Assembly: GCA_008690995.1 (NCBI GenBank) | Contig: VRMN01000003.1 | Location: 372,001 to 436,000 of the forward strand | Reading direction: 5' to 3' | Source of the DNA: Porphyridium purpureum | Taxonomy: Eukaryota > Rhodophyta > Bangiophyceae > Porphyridiales > Porphyridiaceae | DNA: 64,000 nucleotides | Shown: positions 37,845-47,491 of the stretch, one piece after another | Layout of the letters: every line of letters starts with the position of its first letter | Position numbering within the stretch: position 1 is the first letter of the stretch | Notes under the pieces: model-generated | Told to the model about the DNA's origin: nothing | The model's database searches: none | What the model saw: the letters and a program-made list of their open reading frames with translations, nothing else | Made by a program: the position numbers and the translations under genes

Positions 37845-39587
37845 CTAGGAATTCTCTTGCTTCTTTTTCAGTTTCAAAGCGTGACCGAGATCACGGAAGC
37901 TGGCGCCCACGTTCTTCATCGTCATGGACGACGCTTGCATGAGCCGGCTCTCGCTCATTTTTGTTTTCCTGTTGAACTGGCTATCCCCTCGGCTCGGCGC
38001 GCCACCAGTACCAGACTCCTTGCGTTCCTTCACAGCGCGGAAAAACTCTGCACACTCTCTTGCCGTAGGCCTCTGCGAAGGGTCCTTGTGCAAAATCTGG
38101 CGCAAAAAGGATTTGAATTCTTCGCTTGTTTCTTTCCAACATTGCCCGTCAAATGGCGGCTCCTTGTACACAATGGCCTTCTGAACCTGCTTCCTCGTGT
38201 CACCGGTGAAAGGAAACTTCTTCTTGATCAAAGCGTAGAGCACAACGCCTGTGCTCCAAATATCAAGCGGCTCTGCGTGATGTGGCTTCCGCAAAACAAT
38301 TTCTGGACTTTCGTAAGCCGAGCTACCCGGAAATTCGTCTGTAATAAGGAGCAAGCTCTTGTCTGCCTCAATCATAGTTTCAATGTGCTCCGAATCCAAA
38401 TCCGAAGATAAGATCATGCGCCGCCTTCCGTCTGCAGTTGTTTCCGTGCCCTTTTCCGCAAATTCAGAAGCAACAAGCTGCTCCTTCGCGTTTGCCATGG
38501 CATCAGACGAAGACGACGAGCCCGCTTTGTCCTTTTTCTTTTTCCGATACTTCTTGGCTTTTTCCCGATCCGCGAGGACACGCCGTACGTGATCGTCTCG
38601 ACGCCAAGCAAGACCAAAGTCAATCAGCTTAATTTCACCCCCTTTGGCCTTGGTGTACACCAGGTTTTCCAGTTTGACGTCGCGATGTGCAACGCCTCTG
38701 GTGTGCAAATAATCGAGCGCAGAAAATATTTGGATCGCAATGTCTATAGCGTGAATTTCAGTGAAGGTCTTCCGAATCGCAGCATCGAACAGATCCCCAC
38801 CTCGCAAAATCTCAGTCACCAGATACCAGTGCTTAGCATTCTCAAAGCACTCGACAAAGAGAACAATATTGGGATGGCGCGCGTGGCGAAGAATGTCGAT
38901 CTCCCGTATCACCGCAGCCTCACAGTTTTCTCTCTCCGCATAAGCACGCGTGATAATCTTCACCGCTACCGACGTGGGCGCGTCAATGCCGAGCTCTTCG
39001 GGGGTTGACAAGTTTGGTTGCGACGAGAGAAGGGCACTGGTGCTTGCGTCTGCGCCCGTGGGGATGACTCCGTACACAGACGGTTGGTCTGGATTCTGCA
39101 TTCGATAGGTCGGTACTGAAGACGCACGACCCTGAGATATCGCGGGGCCCAATGTAGCCTGCGCATTAAGCGATGAAGTGCTTCCTTGACTGTTTGCTCC
39201 GGTGCCATTCTGATTCGTACCGGTTACCGGCTGCGCGGCCAATCTCTGAGATCCCAACCGCTGCGACCCCCACCGGGACCGATCTTTTGACCGCGGCGTC
39301 ACATTCGAATCCCTCTTGGAGGACTGGCCACTCGCCACGGTGCCCGAGTTCCCTTCCTTTTCACTTGACATCCGAGGCATGTTCAGCAAGCCACTAAGCC
39401 GCATGGACACCCGCTGTGACGCGGATCGCGGCTCGCCGCCAGGACCCCTCATGCGCTCGGCGCGCACCACATCACCCTCCGCTCCTAGTCCCAGCAACTC
39501 CTTCACTACATAACCGCGCTCGAGCAGCATTGGATGCGCAATCTGCATCGACCGCCGGGTCTCCCCCTTGACGCGCCCATTCATCAT
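37845..39587 (-). CDS. Ser/Thr protein kinase with two large insertions
   Basis: The 580-aa protein has the full set of kinase motifs but odd spacing. The Gly-rich loop LGLGAEGDVV is at residues 32-41 and the catalytic Lys in VAVK is at 210, with ~160 low-complexity Ser/Gln-rich residues between them. HRDVKLEN is at 301 and DFG at 323-325. An ~85-residue insert rich in K and S follows, ending at SSAYESPE (427-429), in place of the usual 20-35 residue activation segment. The C-lobe (DIWSTGVVLYALI, RPTARECAEFF) is normal. The HRDVKLEN style resembles the inverted kinase pair at 57-60 kb, suggesting one lineage-specific CAMK-like group. Confidence 0.88.
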   Translation of the reverse strand: MMNGRVKGETRRSMQIAHPMLLERGYVVKELLGLGAEGDVVRAERMRGPGGEPRSASQRVSMRLSGLLNMPRMSSEKEGNSGTVASGQSSKRDSNVTPRSKDRSRWGSQRLGSQRLAAQPVTGTNQNGTGANSQGSTSSLNAQATLGPAISQGRASSVPTYRMQNPDQPSVYGVIPTGADASTSALLSSQPNLSTPEELGIDAPTSVAVKIITRAYAERENCEAAVIREIDILRHARHPNIVLFVECFENAKHWYLVTEILRGGDLFDAAIRKTFTEIHAIDIAIQIFSALDYLHTRGVAHRDVKLENLVYTKAKGGEIKLIDFGLAWRRDDHVRRVLADREKAKKYRKKKKDKAGSSSSSDAMANAKEQLVASEFAEKGTETTADGRRRMILSSDLDSEHIETMIEADKSLLLITDEFPGSSAYESPEIVLRKPHHAEPLDIWSTGVVLYALIKKKFPFTGDTRKQVQKAIVYKEPPFDGQCWKETSEEFKSFLRQILHKDPSQRPTARECAEFFRAVKERKESGTGGAPSRGDSQFNRKTKMSESRLMQASSMTMKNVGASFRDLGHALKLKKKQENS

Positions 39588-40672
39588 CGTGCCAAGGCGT
39601 GGCTCTTTCGCAACCCCGTGACCACACCAGACGCCCTTCGCACACCGCCAATCACAGACCTACGTACAGACCCCCCGGGCGCCTCTCTCACCGTCCCTTC
39701 CCCAATCCAACCCCGTATTCTTCACACGCCCGCTGCCGCTCCCCGTGCGCACTCACGCTCATGCACGCACACACGCTCCTCTGCGGCTCGATCCCTCCGG
39801 CTTTCCTCCGCCACCCCTCACTTCCCGCTCCCCCCTCACGCCGAGCGACGCACCTATGCGTCCCACCTCCACCACTCTCTCCCGCTCTCACAAACACCGC
39901 GCGCGCCTCGTGCTTCTGTCGCTCGCTCCCCGGCGTCAGTCATACCCGCGGCCCCCCGCACTTCGTGTCTTCCCCGCGCCCCTGGTGTCACACCAGAACC
40001 AAACCCCCCTCCCCCTCGACGGTTCAGTCGCGGCTGTTGCTCATGGCGCCGCGCAGTTTTATTTGGCATCGAGTCGCCGCAACATCAAAAGGAGCAGCGT
40101 CGTCGCTGTATGCAACAGGACCCGCTCCGCCAGCGCGTGGGGAAAATCGAGACACCGATCAGCAGCTAAATTTATGAAGAGTGGACAGTACCTGCGAGTG
40201 TACACGGCTCGGCGTGCGCGCGCCAGTTTGATCGTGATGCGCGCCGGCAGCCCCGCGCTTCCGCCTTTGCTCGCCGGCGTCGATCGACGTGCACGCGCGC
40301 CCGAGCGCAAGTCAGTCATGCGGCCTTCCACAATAGGCGCCTTTATGTTCTTCACACAACGCTATCGTTCCGCTTCAAGCTAAAAGGGTCAAACTAACTG
40401 ACAGCACACTGACAGATTTAGCGGAGACGCGAAAACTGGAGACCACACGAGAAAGACAGAGACAAAAGGACAGAGACGGGACGCAGTGAACATGACACTG
40501 GACGCGACACGTTGTCGTGATCAAGTCTGCACGCACGCACTCACAAAATGGTGTCGAGCTTTTCTGTGCGTCTCACGAAGCACAAATGAAACACGCGCGC
40601 AAAAACAGTTCCCTTTTCCCTAAGCGATGCGTAAGTTGACTCCCTGAGCTTGCCTCTGAGTCAACGCGCAAA
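39588..40672. other. C-rich intergenic region upstream of kinase gene
   Basis: About 400 bases (39610-40020) are strongly C-rich on the plus strand and open in several frames because of composition; I do not accept a gene there. GTAC-centred pieces (CAGTACC near 40186, TGTACACG near 40200) resemble the promoter element. Confidence 0.4.
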
Positions 40673-41387
40673 TTATCGGTCCTCCACCCATGCATTTTCT
40701 CGCCGGATCTCTTCTTCTTCCTCGGGCGTGAAGTCATTGACAATGCCAAACTCACCGCGGATCTGCTCGGCACTCTTCCCTTTGATCATGTCCGCAACGC
40801 TCTTGCACGTCAAATCCAAGAGGGACTGGATATCCATATAATTGGCAGCAAGAATCAAGTGGAAGAGCGTCGGTTTGTCGACCCGCACGAATTCCTTGTT
40901 CCACTTGTCAATGTCCTCGTCGCTCTGCGGATTCGACTGTAAATGGTAGTGGTATCTGCAATACTCGATCACTTTTGCCAGAATCGCGGACTCCACATTC
41001 GGAATAGGAATGGTGGTTTCTTCCTCGCTCACATCCTGTCACAAGAAGATCGCACGTCAACCAAAAAACAGCATCGCAAGAAAGGGCACTCGCGGACAAA
41101 GAGAACAAAGTCAAGTTAGCCACCATCCAGAAAAAGCAGGAAGGGAGTCCAGCGACTGCGCCGTGTCAAGGCGCGGCATAGACGTCCGTCAGAAAGAGAA
41201 AATAAATGCAAAGAGAGCATAAGAAGGACGAAGAAGAAAGGTGGCGCGGATGCCATTTTGCACCGCATAAACGTACCTCTAGGACATTCGCCACCAGGCC
41301 CGAAACATTCGCGACGCCGCGCTCCACATTGAACGTCTCGTTGTCGCTCGAAACGAGCGCAACAAACTGCTCAGACCCGTCAACCAT
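40673..41387 (-). CDS. SKP1: SKP1, two exons
   Basis: SKP1 bridges F-box proteins to cullin-1 in SCF ubiquitin ligases. Exon 1 (41387-41277) encodes [19 protein letters not shown] to ANVLE; exon 2 (41035-40673) continues [16 protein letters not shown] through [22 protein letters not shown] to the acidic end [17 protein letters not shown]. Joining them across a 241-bp phase-0 intron gives 157 aa, the usual SKP1 length, with the BTB/POZ-like N-domain and the F-box-binding C-terminal helices complete. The ORF fragments alone each lack part of the fold. Confidence 0.93.
41036..41276 (-). other. spliceosomal intron in SKP1
   Basis: The donor is GAG|GTACGT and the acceptor GACAG|GAT. The donor hexamer is identical to that of the DHHC intron. 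Phase 0. Confidence 0.9.
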
Positions 41388-41898
41388 TTCGTGCTGCCCC
41401 TCCTCTCTTGCTCTCTCCCGCACTTGCTGTATGTTTGGCGGCTCCGCTGTTCAAGTCTTCGCGGTCTCCGTCCAAGCGTCATCTATTTGAGTCTGTGAAA
41501 TATGATAGCAAGCTAGTCTTTTGTTAGGAACGTGGGCAGACAGGCGTTTTCGGTTTATTGGTTTGGAGCGTAGGCGTGCAGCTCGCCAAGTCGTTTCTCG
41601 TGCCGTGCAGGCGCCGCAGAAAGCGCTGGCGTGCCCTGCGCCCTGATTCAGGGAGACAGACGTGAGAAGGATGGCAAGGCGCACATGCCGTCGTGCGATT
41701 GCTGGATGACGCCAAAACTGGCCAGCGCGACAGGCTTCTGAGATGAATTGTTCACAACACTGGCGCGAGGCCATCACGGACGATGTACCAGACCAAGTGC
41801 GGTTGACCACGCTAGAGCTAGATCTTCCGCTTTGGAGTGGAAAGCGGTACAGAACAAGACGATCGAGACACTTGCTTGGAGAAATGCCTCAAACGAGT
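41388..41898. other. intergenic between SKP1 and SKP1-like gene
   Basis: The frames here carry no recognisable content. The stretch is the upstream region of SKP1 and the 3' side of the SKP1-like gene. Confidence 0.4.
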
Positions 41899-42315
41899 TT
41901 ACGTGTTCACGGCACCGAAATCGGCACGAATCTGTTGGCTGTTCCTGCCGGTTGTCATGGGCATGATGGCCTCGCACACAAGTGTCACAAGCTCCTGAAT
42001 TTTAAGAAAGTCTCCAGCCCTGAGCAAGCGTGCCAGCCGTGGCTTGTCAACCTCGACGAACGATTTCTTCCACTCGGCGTGCTCGTCGTCGCTCAACTTG
42101 AGGCTGCCACTTTTCGTATCTCCTAGAAACGTCAGAAACGCGACCACCTTGGCCAAAATGTCGCTGTCCATGTCGGGTAAGACACACGCTTCGGACTGAT
42201 CCGTCTCCTCCACCATATCCCTCAATGTTTCCGAGTGCTCCACCGCACTCGGCGACAGCTCGAATACCGTGCCGTCTCTGGCCGCAATCCTCAGACTGTT
42301 CGCTGTAGCCACCAT
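41899..42315 (-). CDS. SKP1-like protein, intronless and C-terminally short
   Basis: The 138-aa protein lies in tandem with SKP1 and shares its fold: VATANSLRIAARDGTVFELS, LPDMDSDILAKVVAFLTF, EWKKSFVEVDKPRLARLLRAGDFLKIQELVTLVCEAI, RNSQQIRADFG. It ends at GAVNT, where SKP1 continues about 20 residues with the acidic EEEEIRxENxW helix that contacts the F-box. It has no intron where SKP1 does. It is strongly diverged but open, so it may be a working variant with altered F-box choice, or a degenerating copy. Confidence 0.82.
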   Translation of the reverse strand: MVATANSLRIAARDGTVFELSPSAVEHSETLRDMVEETDQSEACVLPDMDSDILAKVVAFLTFLGDTKSGSLKLSDDEHAEWKKSFVEVDKPRLARLLRAGDFLKIQELVTLVCEAIMPMTTGRNSQQIRADFGAVNT

Positions 42316-42509
42316 CGCTAAACCCCTCCGCTACGCCTTCACCTTTTCCTTCACCTTTCCGTTCCCCTTTCCCTGTTTCTTCCCCCCAGTGGTTCCCAAT
42401 TCCCCTGCACCCGCCCGAAGAAAAGAAAGTCCCAGGAAGGAATGGCTCAGAAATCTACATCCTTTGCATGAGTGTCTAGCAGATGAGAAGCCCATAGCAT
42501 TGGACGTGG

Positions 42510-43766
42510 TCATGGGTGTTGCTTAGATGTGGGGATGGGCTTTTCGTCGAGCTTCGAAGATATCCAGTCAGGACCGTGCTGGTGTAGACCTCGCGCAACC
42601 TCTAGCGCAGCTTCAACCTTCGCCTTGTGCTTCGAGCTGGCACTTCCTCGGGCAATCTCAGTGCCCATCATTTGCACACTCACGGAAAAGGTCGGGATAC
42701 GTGGGTCGCCACTTTTCCCAAGACACACGTACTTTGGCATTTGGCCTGCATATTGTTTGGCAAAGAAACTGTTCACGAAAGCGACTGGGTGCTTTTGCAT
42801 TTCATGAGGTAATTTCGGCTTGAATTCCTTCTCCCAGCCTTGTTTGGCGCGATCTTGCAGAAGGGACATCGCGGCTACCTCCTGAGCTTTCAGCTTGCTC
42901 TTTCCTACTCCGACTGCGACCTCTTCACCATCGAGCCTTAGATGCGCACCAAAAAAGGGCTCGTGGTCCGGGCCGCCAACCCTGGCGACGAACCATTTGA
43001 CGGCATCTTGACCGAATATCTCCAACACAAGGCCCTTCGGATCCGTCACTGTATCTTGCACGTCCAAGGGCAGTGTACTCACTCGCTCTTTCATCCATTG
43101 GCCGACAACGCGCTTGGTCACATCGAAGCCTTGGTCCAAATGAAGTGCGCCTACGACGGCCTCCAGCACGTCTCTTATAATCTTTTGCTTTGTCCCTCGC
43201 GTGTCGTTCATGATATGCGGCTTCACCATGATGCCGCGCGCCAGCTCCAGATCACTTCCAACATCCGCGAGCGTCGCTGCTTGGACGAGCTGGCCCAAGT
43301 TAGTGGTCAGCCACGACGGATTGAAAAACAACCAGTGATCTTTGTCGGAGCTTGATATGCACTTTGATCCGTGCTCGAATAATTCATTCAGAACCGCAGC
43401 GCGCAGGATTGCATCGCCCATGCATTCGAGGTTTTCATAACTCTGTCGCTCGTGCGGGATCACGTTCTGCCAAACCTCCAGATCCCACACAGACCGGTGC
43501 GTGAAGGCCTCAAACAGCAGCTCTCGACGGTGGAACTTGACGCCCAATCTCGATTCGAACTGGATAATGAACTCTCGTTCTTCGCCGAACTCACTCATGA
43601 TCGACGACCAATCTAGTGGCACAAGGTCCGGCTTCCGTGGGAACTTGAACGAAGTGTAGAATCGAATGCCGCGACGCGAAGCTTTCCCTCGCCACCTGCT
43701 GTATCCGTTTGGAGAGCTGCACCAAAATACGTGCGAGCGCTTCAACACTGGCCATGTCTGCCTCAT
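42510..43766 (-). CDS. RNase III with two dsRBDs
   Basis: The 418-aa protein starts at MRQTWPVLKRSHVFWC, a basic leader fitting an organelle presequence. The RNase III domain (about residues 60-215) keeps the catalytic acids: YENLECMGDAIL (E-x2-E-x3-D pattern) and DVLEAVVGALHLDQG. Two dsRBD-like regions follow: DPKGLVLEIFGQ with KAQEVAAMSLL, and HPVAFVNSFFAKQYAGQMPKY with KHKAKVEAALEVA. A single RNase III domain suggests a homodimeric bacterial or yeast Rnt1-type enzyme, for rRNA or organelle RNA processing rather than Dicer. Confidence 0.88.
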   Translation of the reverse strand: MRQTWPVLKRSHVFWCSSPNGYSRWRGKASRRGIRFYTSFKFPRKPDLVPLDWSSIMSEFGEEREFIIQFESRLGVKFHRRELLFEAFTHRSVWDLEVWQNVIPHERQSYENLECMGDAILRAAVLNELFEHGSKCISSSDKDHWLFFNPSWLTTNLGQLVQAATLADVGSDLELARGIMVKPHIMNDTRGTKQKIIRDVLEAVVGALHLDQGFDVTKRVVGQWMKERVSTLPLDVQDTVTDPKGLVLEIFGQDAVKWFVARVGGPDHEPFFGAHLRLDGEEVAVGVGKSKLKAQEVAAMSLLQDRAKQGWEKEFKPKLPHEMQKHPVAFVNSFFAKQYAGQMPKYVCLGKSGDPRIPTFSVSVQMMGTEIARGSASSKHKAKVEAALEVARGLHQHGPDWISSKLDEKPIPTSKQHP

Positions 43767-44226
43767 GCTGAGCGTAGCAACAGGTCGAAGATTCCTCGCC
43801 GCAAGATGATTACATTGATGCAACACACGCACGCTGATGCAAGCCGCACAGGTTGGCGCAAGGCCAAGCCAGTATCAGCCAGAGTCTATCAGAAGGAGAA
43901 TTGCCCTGCACTTGCTTTCTGTGATTTTCGCCAGGCTCCCTTTCGTCGTGCCAGGCGTCGTCCCGGACGGTTTATTGCAAGAGTGCGAAGAAGATCAACG
44001 TATTCACGTGTAGGCTCGGAACAGACGCCGAGCGCTTGTGCTGGTGAACCCGTGCGCTGCAAGCAACTGAGAATACCGCCGTTTGAAAGTAAACTGGTTG
44101 GATCTTCTGCCGGCAGAAGAACTGAAGGAATATGCAAAAAACGATGGCGCGAGGCAGGGCCGTACAGGGAGGATCCATAATATGAATTTCATTCGAGACA
44201 TGCGTACGCATTTCATACCATAACAT
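43767..44226. other. intergenic between RNase III and NDUFS1
   Basis: Frames of up to ~150 codons on the plus strand are antisense or compositional. I see no named motif. Confidence 0.4.
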
Positions 44227-45792
44227 TTAGACGACATCAAAGTTGTTCACCTTGCTCAACCGCGTGGCCTTCGCCATGACTGCGGACGCCCGTGTGATCG
44301 GATCGGTCATGTAAAAGTTATCGATGGGTGCTCCAAGCGGGGCTTCCAAAAACTCGAGATGGACATCTGGAGCCCCCTTGATGGGGATGCGATCTGTAGG
44401 AAGCAATCTCGGAGCCGTCATGGCGTTGAGTGCACCGGGGGCGAGCAACTCCATCCCCGCGTTTGCGGCTGCCTCCGGTTGCCAGTCTTCCCCAAACAGT
44501 GCAGCCAACGTCTCCGCATCGTCCCGCGCATGGCCGGGCGGAAAGAAAGCTCTCTTGGAGCCCTGTACCCGACCTTCCGTATTTACATAGGTCGCGCTTT
44601 TTTCAGTGTATGCTGGTCCAGGTAACACCAAGTTTGCCACGGCCGCACCCCTGTCGCCGTGATGACCCTGGTAAACCACAAATGCGTCATCCGCCACTTC
44701 CATACCATCCACGTCGTCTGCGCCCATCAAGAACAATAGCTTGGAGTCCTGCCACAGCTGTTTGCCATCATTTTTGTATGCAGCGCTGTCGCGAGTGTCG
44801 AACCCGATTTCCATGAGTCCCACCGTGTTTGCACCTTGGTGCAAAACGTTGAAGCCGTCCCAGTCATCGCGGATCATGCCACAGCTAGACGCAATCTTCT
44901 GAGACGCAGCGAATATGCTTTCGCCGTCGGCACGCTGAAGTGCCTTGTTGCTGACTATGATTACGGGATTCTGAGCGCTTTTCAGGACATCACAGAAAGG
45001 ATGCGTACCGTCTGCCAGCTGCTTCAGCGTGGCGGGCGTAATACCGAGATGTTCCTGAGCGTACGTCAGATTCGCGTAGCAACCGACAGACGCAACGCGA
45101 GCACCATGGTGCAGGACGGCCTTTCGCAGTCGGGTGTTGAGAAGTGGCGCCTCTTTGCGCGGGTTGCACCCGACCAAAAGTATGACGTCAGCCTGCTCCA
45201 TCCCCGCTAGACCCGTGTTCAGCTTGAAGTTATGGCGGAAGTCCGATACGGCAAAGCTAGGTTGCTCTTGAAGCGTGAAAACCACATTGGGAAAGTGCCA
45301 TAAGAACTGCGCTCGTAACTGAATGGCGGCTTCCATGTCAACGTAAGGACCAAGCACGGCATGTGCCACGTATTTGCGCTCAGCATTATGTCGATCAAGC
45401 TTGAGCACTACATTCTTCATGAGAATACGGGCCTTATCCCATCCGATAGGCACAAAGTTGTTGTCCTTGTCGCGCACCATGGGCTGATTGAGCCGCTGCG
45501 TCTTGAGGCCATCGTACGAAAAGCGCGACTTGTCCGAGATCCACTCCTCGTTCACGTCCTCGTTCAGCCGCGGCAGGATGCGCATGACCTCTGTTCCGCG
45601 CGTGTCCACGCGAATGTTGGAGCCAACCCCGTCCAACACATCCACCGAAGACGTGGACTTGAGCTCCCAGGAGCGCGACGTGAACGCGTACGGCTTTGAC
45701 GTCAGCGCGCCCACCGCGCGAAGCACCACGGCGTCGGGCGCTTGCTGCACGGCCGCCATGCAGGGGCGCAAGAGCCGCGATGTCGCACCCAT
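44227..45792 (-). CDS. NDUFS1: complex I 75-kDa subunit, C-terminal (molybdopterin-like) half only
   Basis: The 521-aa protein starts at MGATSRLLRPCMAAVQQAP, a mitochondrial presequence of ~28 residues. It then runs straight into NDUFS1 at VGALTSKPYAFTSRSWEL, the point that follows the Fe-S domains in other eukaryotes. From VDVLDGVGSNIRV and MRILPRLNEDVNEEWISDK onward it is a complete NuoG/NDUFS1 molybdopterin-like domain, with a tail to the usual end. The ~200-residue N-terminal part with the 2Fe-2S and 4Fe-4S cysteines is absent, and the upstream 1.7 kb shows no frame for it on this strand. A frame continuing upstream of the ATG to 46224 has no NDUFS1 similarity. Confidence 0.9.
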   Translation of the reverse strand: MGATSRLLRPCMAAVQQAPDAVVLRAVGALTSKPYAFTSRSWELKSTSSVDVLDGVGSNIRVDTRGTEVMRILPRLNEDVNEEWISDKSRFSYDGLKTQRLNQPMVRDKDNNFVPIGWDKARILMKNVVLKLDRHNAERKYVAHAVLGPYVDMEAAIQLRAQFLWHFPNVVFTLQEQPSFAVSDFRHNFKLNTGLAGMEQADVILLVGCNPRKEAPLLNTRLRKAVLHHGARVASVGCYANLTYAQEHLGITPATLKQLADGTHPFCDVLKSAQNPVIIVSNKALQRADGESIFAASQKIASSCGMIRDDWDGFNVLHQGANTVGLMEIGFDTRDSAAYKNDGKQLWQDSKLLFLMGADDVDGMEVADDAFVVYQGHHGDRGAAVANLVLPGPAYTEKSATYVNTEGRVQGSKRAFFPPGHARDDAETLAALFGEDWQPEAAANAGMELLAPGALNAMTAPRLLPTDRIPIKGAPDVHLEFLEAPLGAPIDNFYMTDPITRASAVMAKATRLSKVNNFDVV

Positions 45793-47491
45793 ATTGATCC
45801 CAAAGTCCACGCCCTCCCCACCGCCTGCTCGCCTTGTCTCCAACACACACACTCCAACTCCGACCTCACTTGCCCTTCTCCCTTCTTTCCCCGACCGTTC
45901 ACCACCAACGCGCAGCTCACTCCAACAGAACGTTAAGAAAGCACACACAATGTTAAAATATACTATAAAAAAGGAACCTGCTAGCGCTTGAATTTCGCCT
46001 TTCGCCATGCAGGCCCCACAAGAAAGTCTGCGCAGGTTCCGTGTCAACTTCACTTCCTCGAGGAACAGGATACGTCCGTCGAACGAGCGGGACCCAACGC
46101 GCCAGCGCCGCGAGTGAGAACTTGTGACGACGGGCAAGCCTACCAAGCGCGTGGAAAGGTCAAGTGTCCTACCGGAGCAAACTGCGTGCTTCTGTGACTT
46201 GAAGTCGGAACACTGACGATTCAATGCCGCTCGGGTCTTTCATCGAGTTTACGTTTGCCGGGAGGCACACCAGGTCTCCTTCGCCTGGCGGTCTGTAAAA
46301 GGGAGAGCGGATCTCCGTAGGTTGGTTATTTATTTTTCATTTTTTGTCCACTTTCCTCCACACAGTTCATGGACTTGTTCCCTTTTTGGACGATATGATG
46401 CCGCGGGTAGAACGCTGGTCACACACAGCGCGGCGAAGGCGACGGGGGAAGAAGGAACACCGACTGAAGGGAAGGCTGTTTTGCAGCGTCAGGAAGAGGA
46501 GGCAGTTGCTTGGAAACGCCGTGAAGATATATTTGACGATAGCTCGGTTCAACGCGAGCGTATCGAACTCACGCGTTTTTGAGGATCGTGGAGTTGCCAC
46601 CCACTTTCATGTTTGACCTGGGCACGGTCACCATTCACTCTTCCCAGTTGGATCTGAGTCTTGGACTCTTGTGCGTGTTCTCCGATTGCCACGTTCAAGA
46701 GCTCACTCGTTCGGAAAATCTGTCCAGCAACAAATTGAACACGCACGTATCTTGGATGTGTGGAACGGGCGCACTCAACTTTGCCAGACACAAGCAATTA
46801 TTGCAGCGTTCCTTCGTGCATTTGCGCGGGCGCTACTTCTGTTAAAAGATTGAACTCCGCGTGCAGGGGAGCCTTTTCCGGCTTCTCCGTGGCACACATC
46901 GTAAAAGTCCAAGTCCATGAGGAAGCAGAAAAAAACATCGTGACCAAACCGGGTTGTTATTTTAACACGAAGTGGTGACCCGATGAAACCGGAACGCCGC
47001 AGTCGGATACAGGGCTGCGCGGCGTGCAGCATCGTTTCGAGTGAGACGGCCTGCATTTTCTGCGCAAAGTGAGGTCGAGGTCACAACTGCGCCAATTTTG
47101 GACCAGATAAGGTATCCGAAACCGTGTGGACGCTACAGACTTTGTTCCACACGACAGCAAAATAAGTGACGCGCAGCTATCTATGCGGATGAATAGTTTC
47201 GCTCTGCGGATGGAGCGCCTCAGGGGTAAGAGATACACGGTAAAGTTGCTGTATTTGCAGCTACTGACTCCCCTCAATTTATGGAACTTGAGAAACGACG
47301 AGTCCACGACTGTCAGCCTTGCCCATAGGTCGGACCTTGCCCAAACCGACCATTGAACCTGCGCATCTTCCCCTTTTCTATTCACGAGACTGTTGTAATT
47401 TAAGCGAACCGTGCAGCGTATGTATTTCAACCGGCTGCGGTAGTATACTGTACATGAAGTGGTCTTCTGACCCAGCGGTCACAAATATTCC
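45793..47491. other. long region without a clear gene, upstream of NDUFS1
   Basis: The first ~100 bases are CT-rich, like other 5' leaders here. An A/T-rich patch is near 45949-45975. ACTGTAC at 47447-47453 sits just past the end of the second Myb gene. Frames between have no recognisable content, and none carries the Cys-rich motifs of the missing NDUFS1 part. Confidence 0.4.

Noticed and set aside
39534-40383. Two overlapping ~200-codon plus-strand frames upstream of the kinase
   Set aside because: The region is C-rich, so stops are rare in several frames at once; the products are Pro/Arg/Ser/His-rich without a domain.
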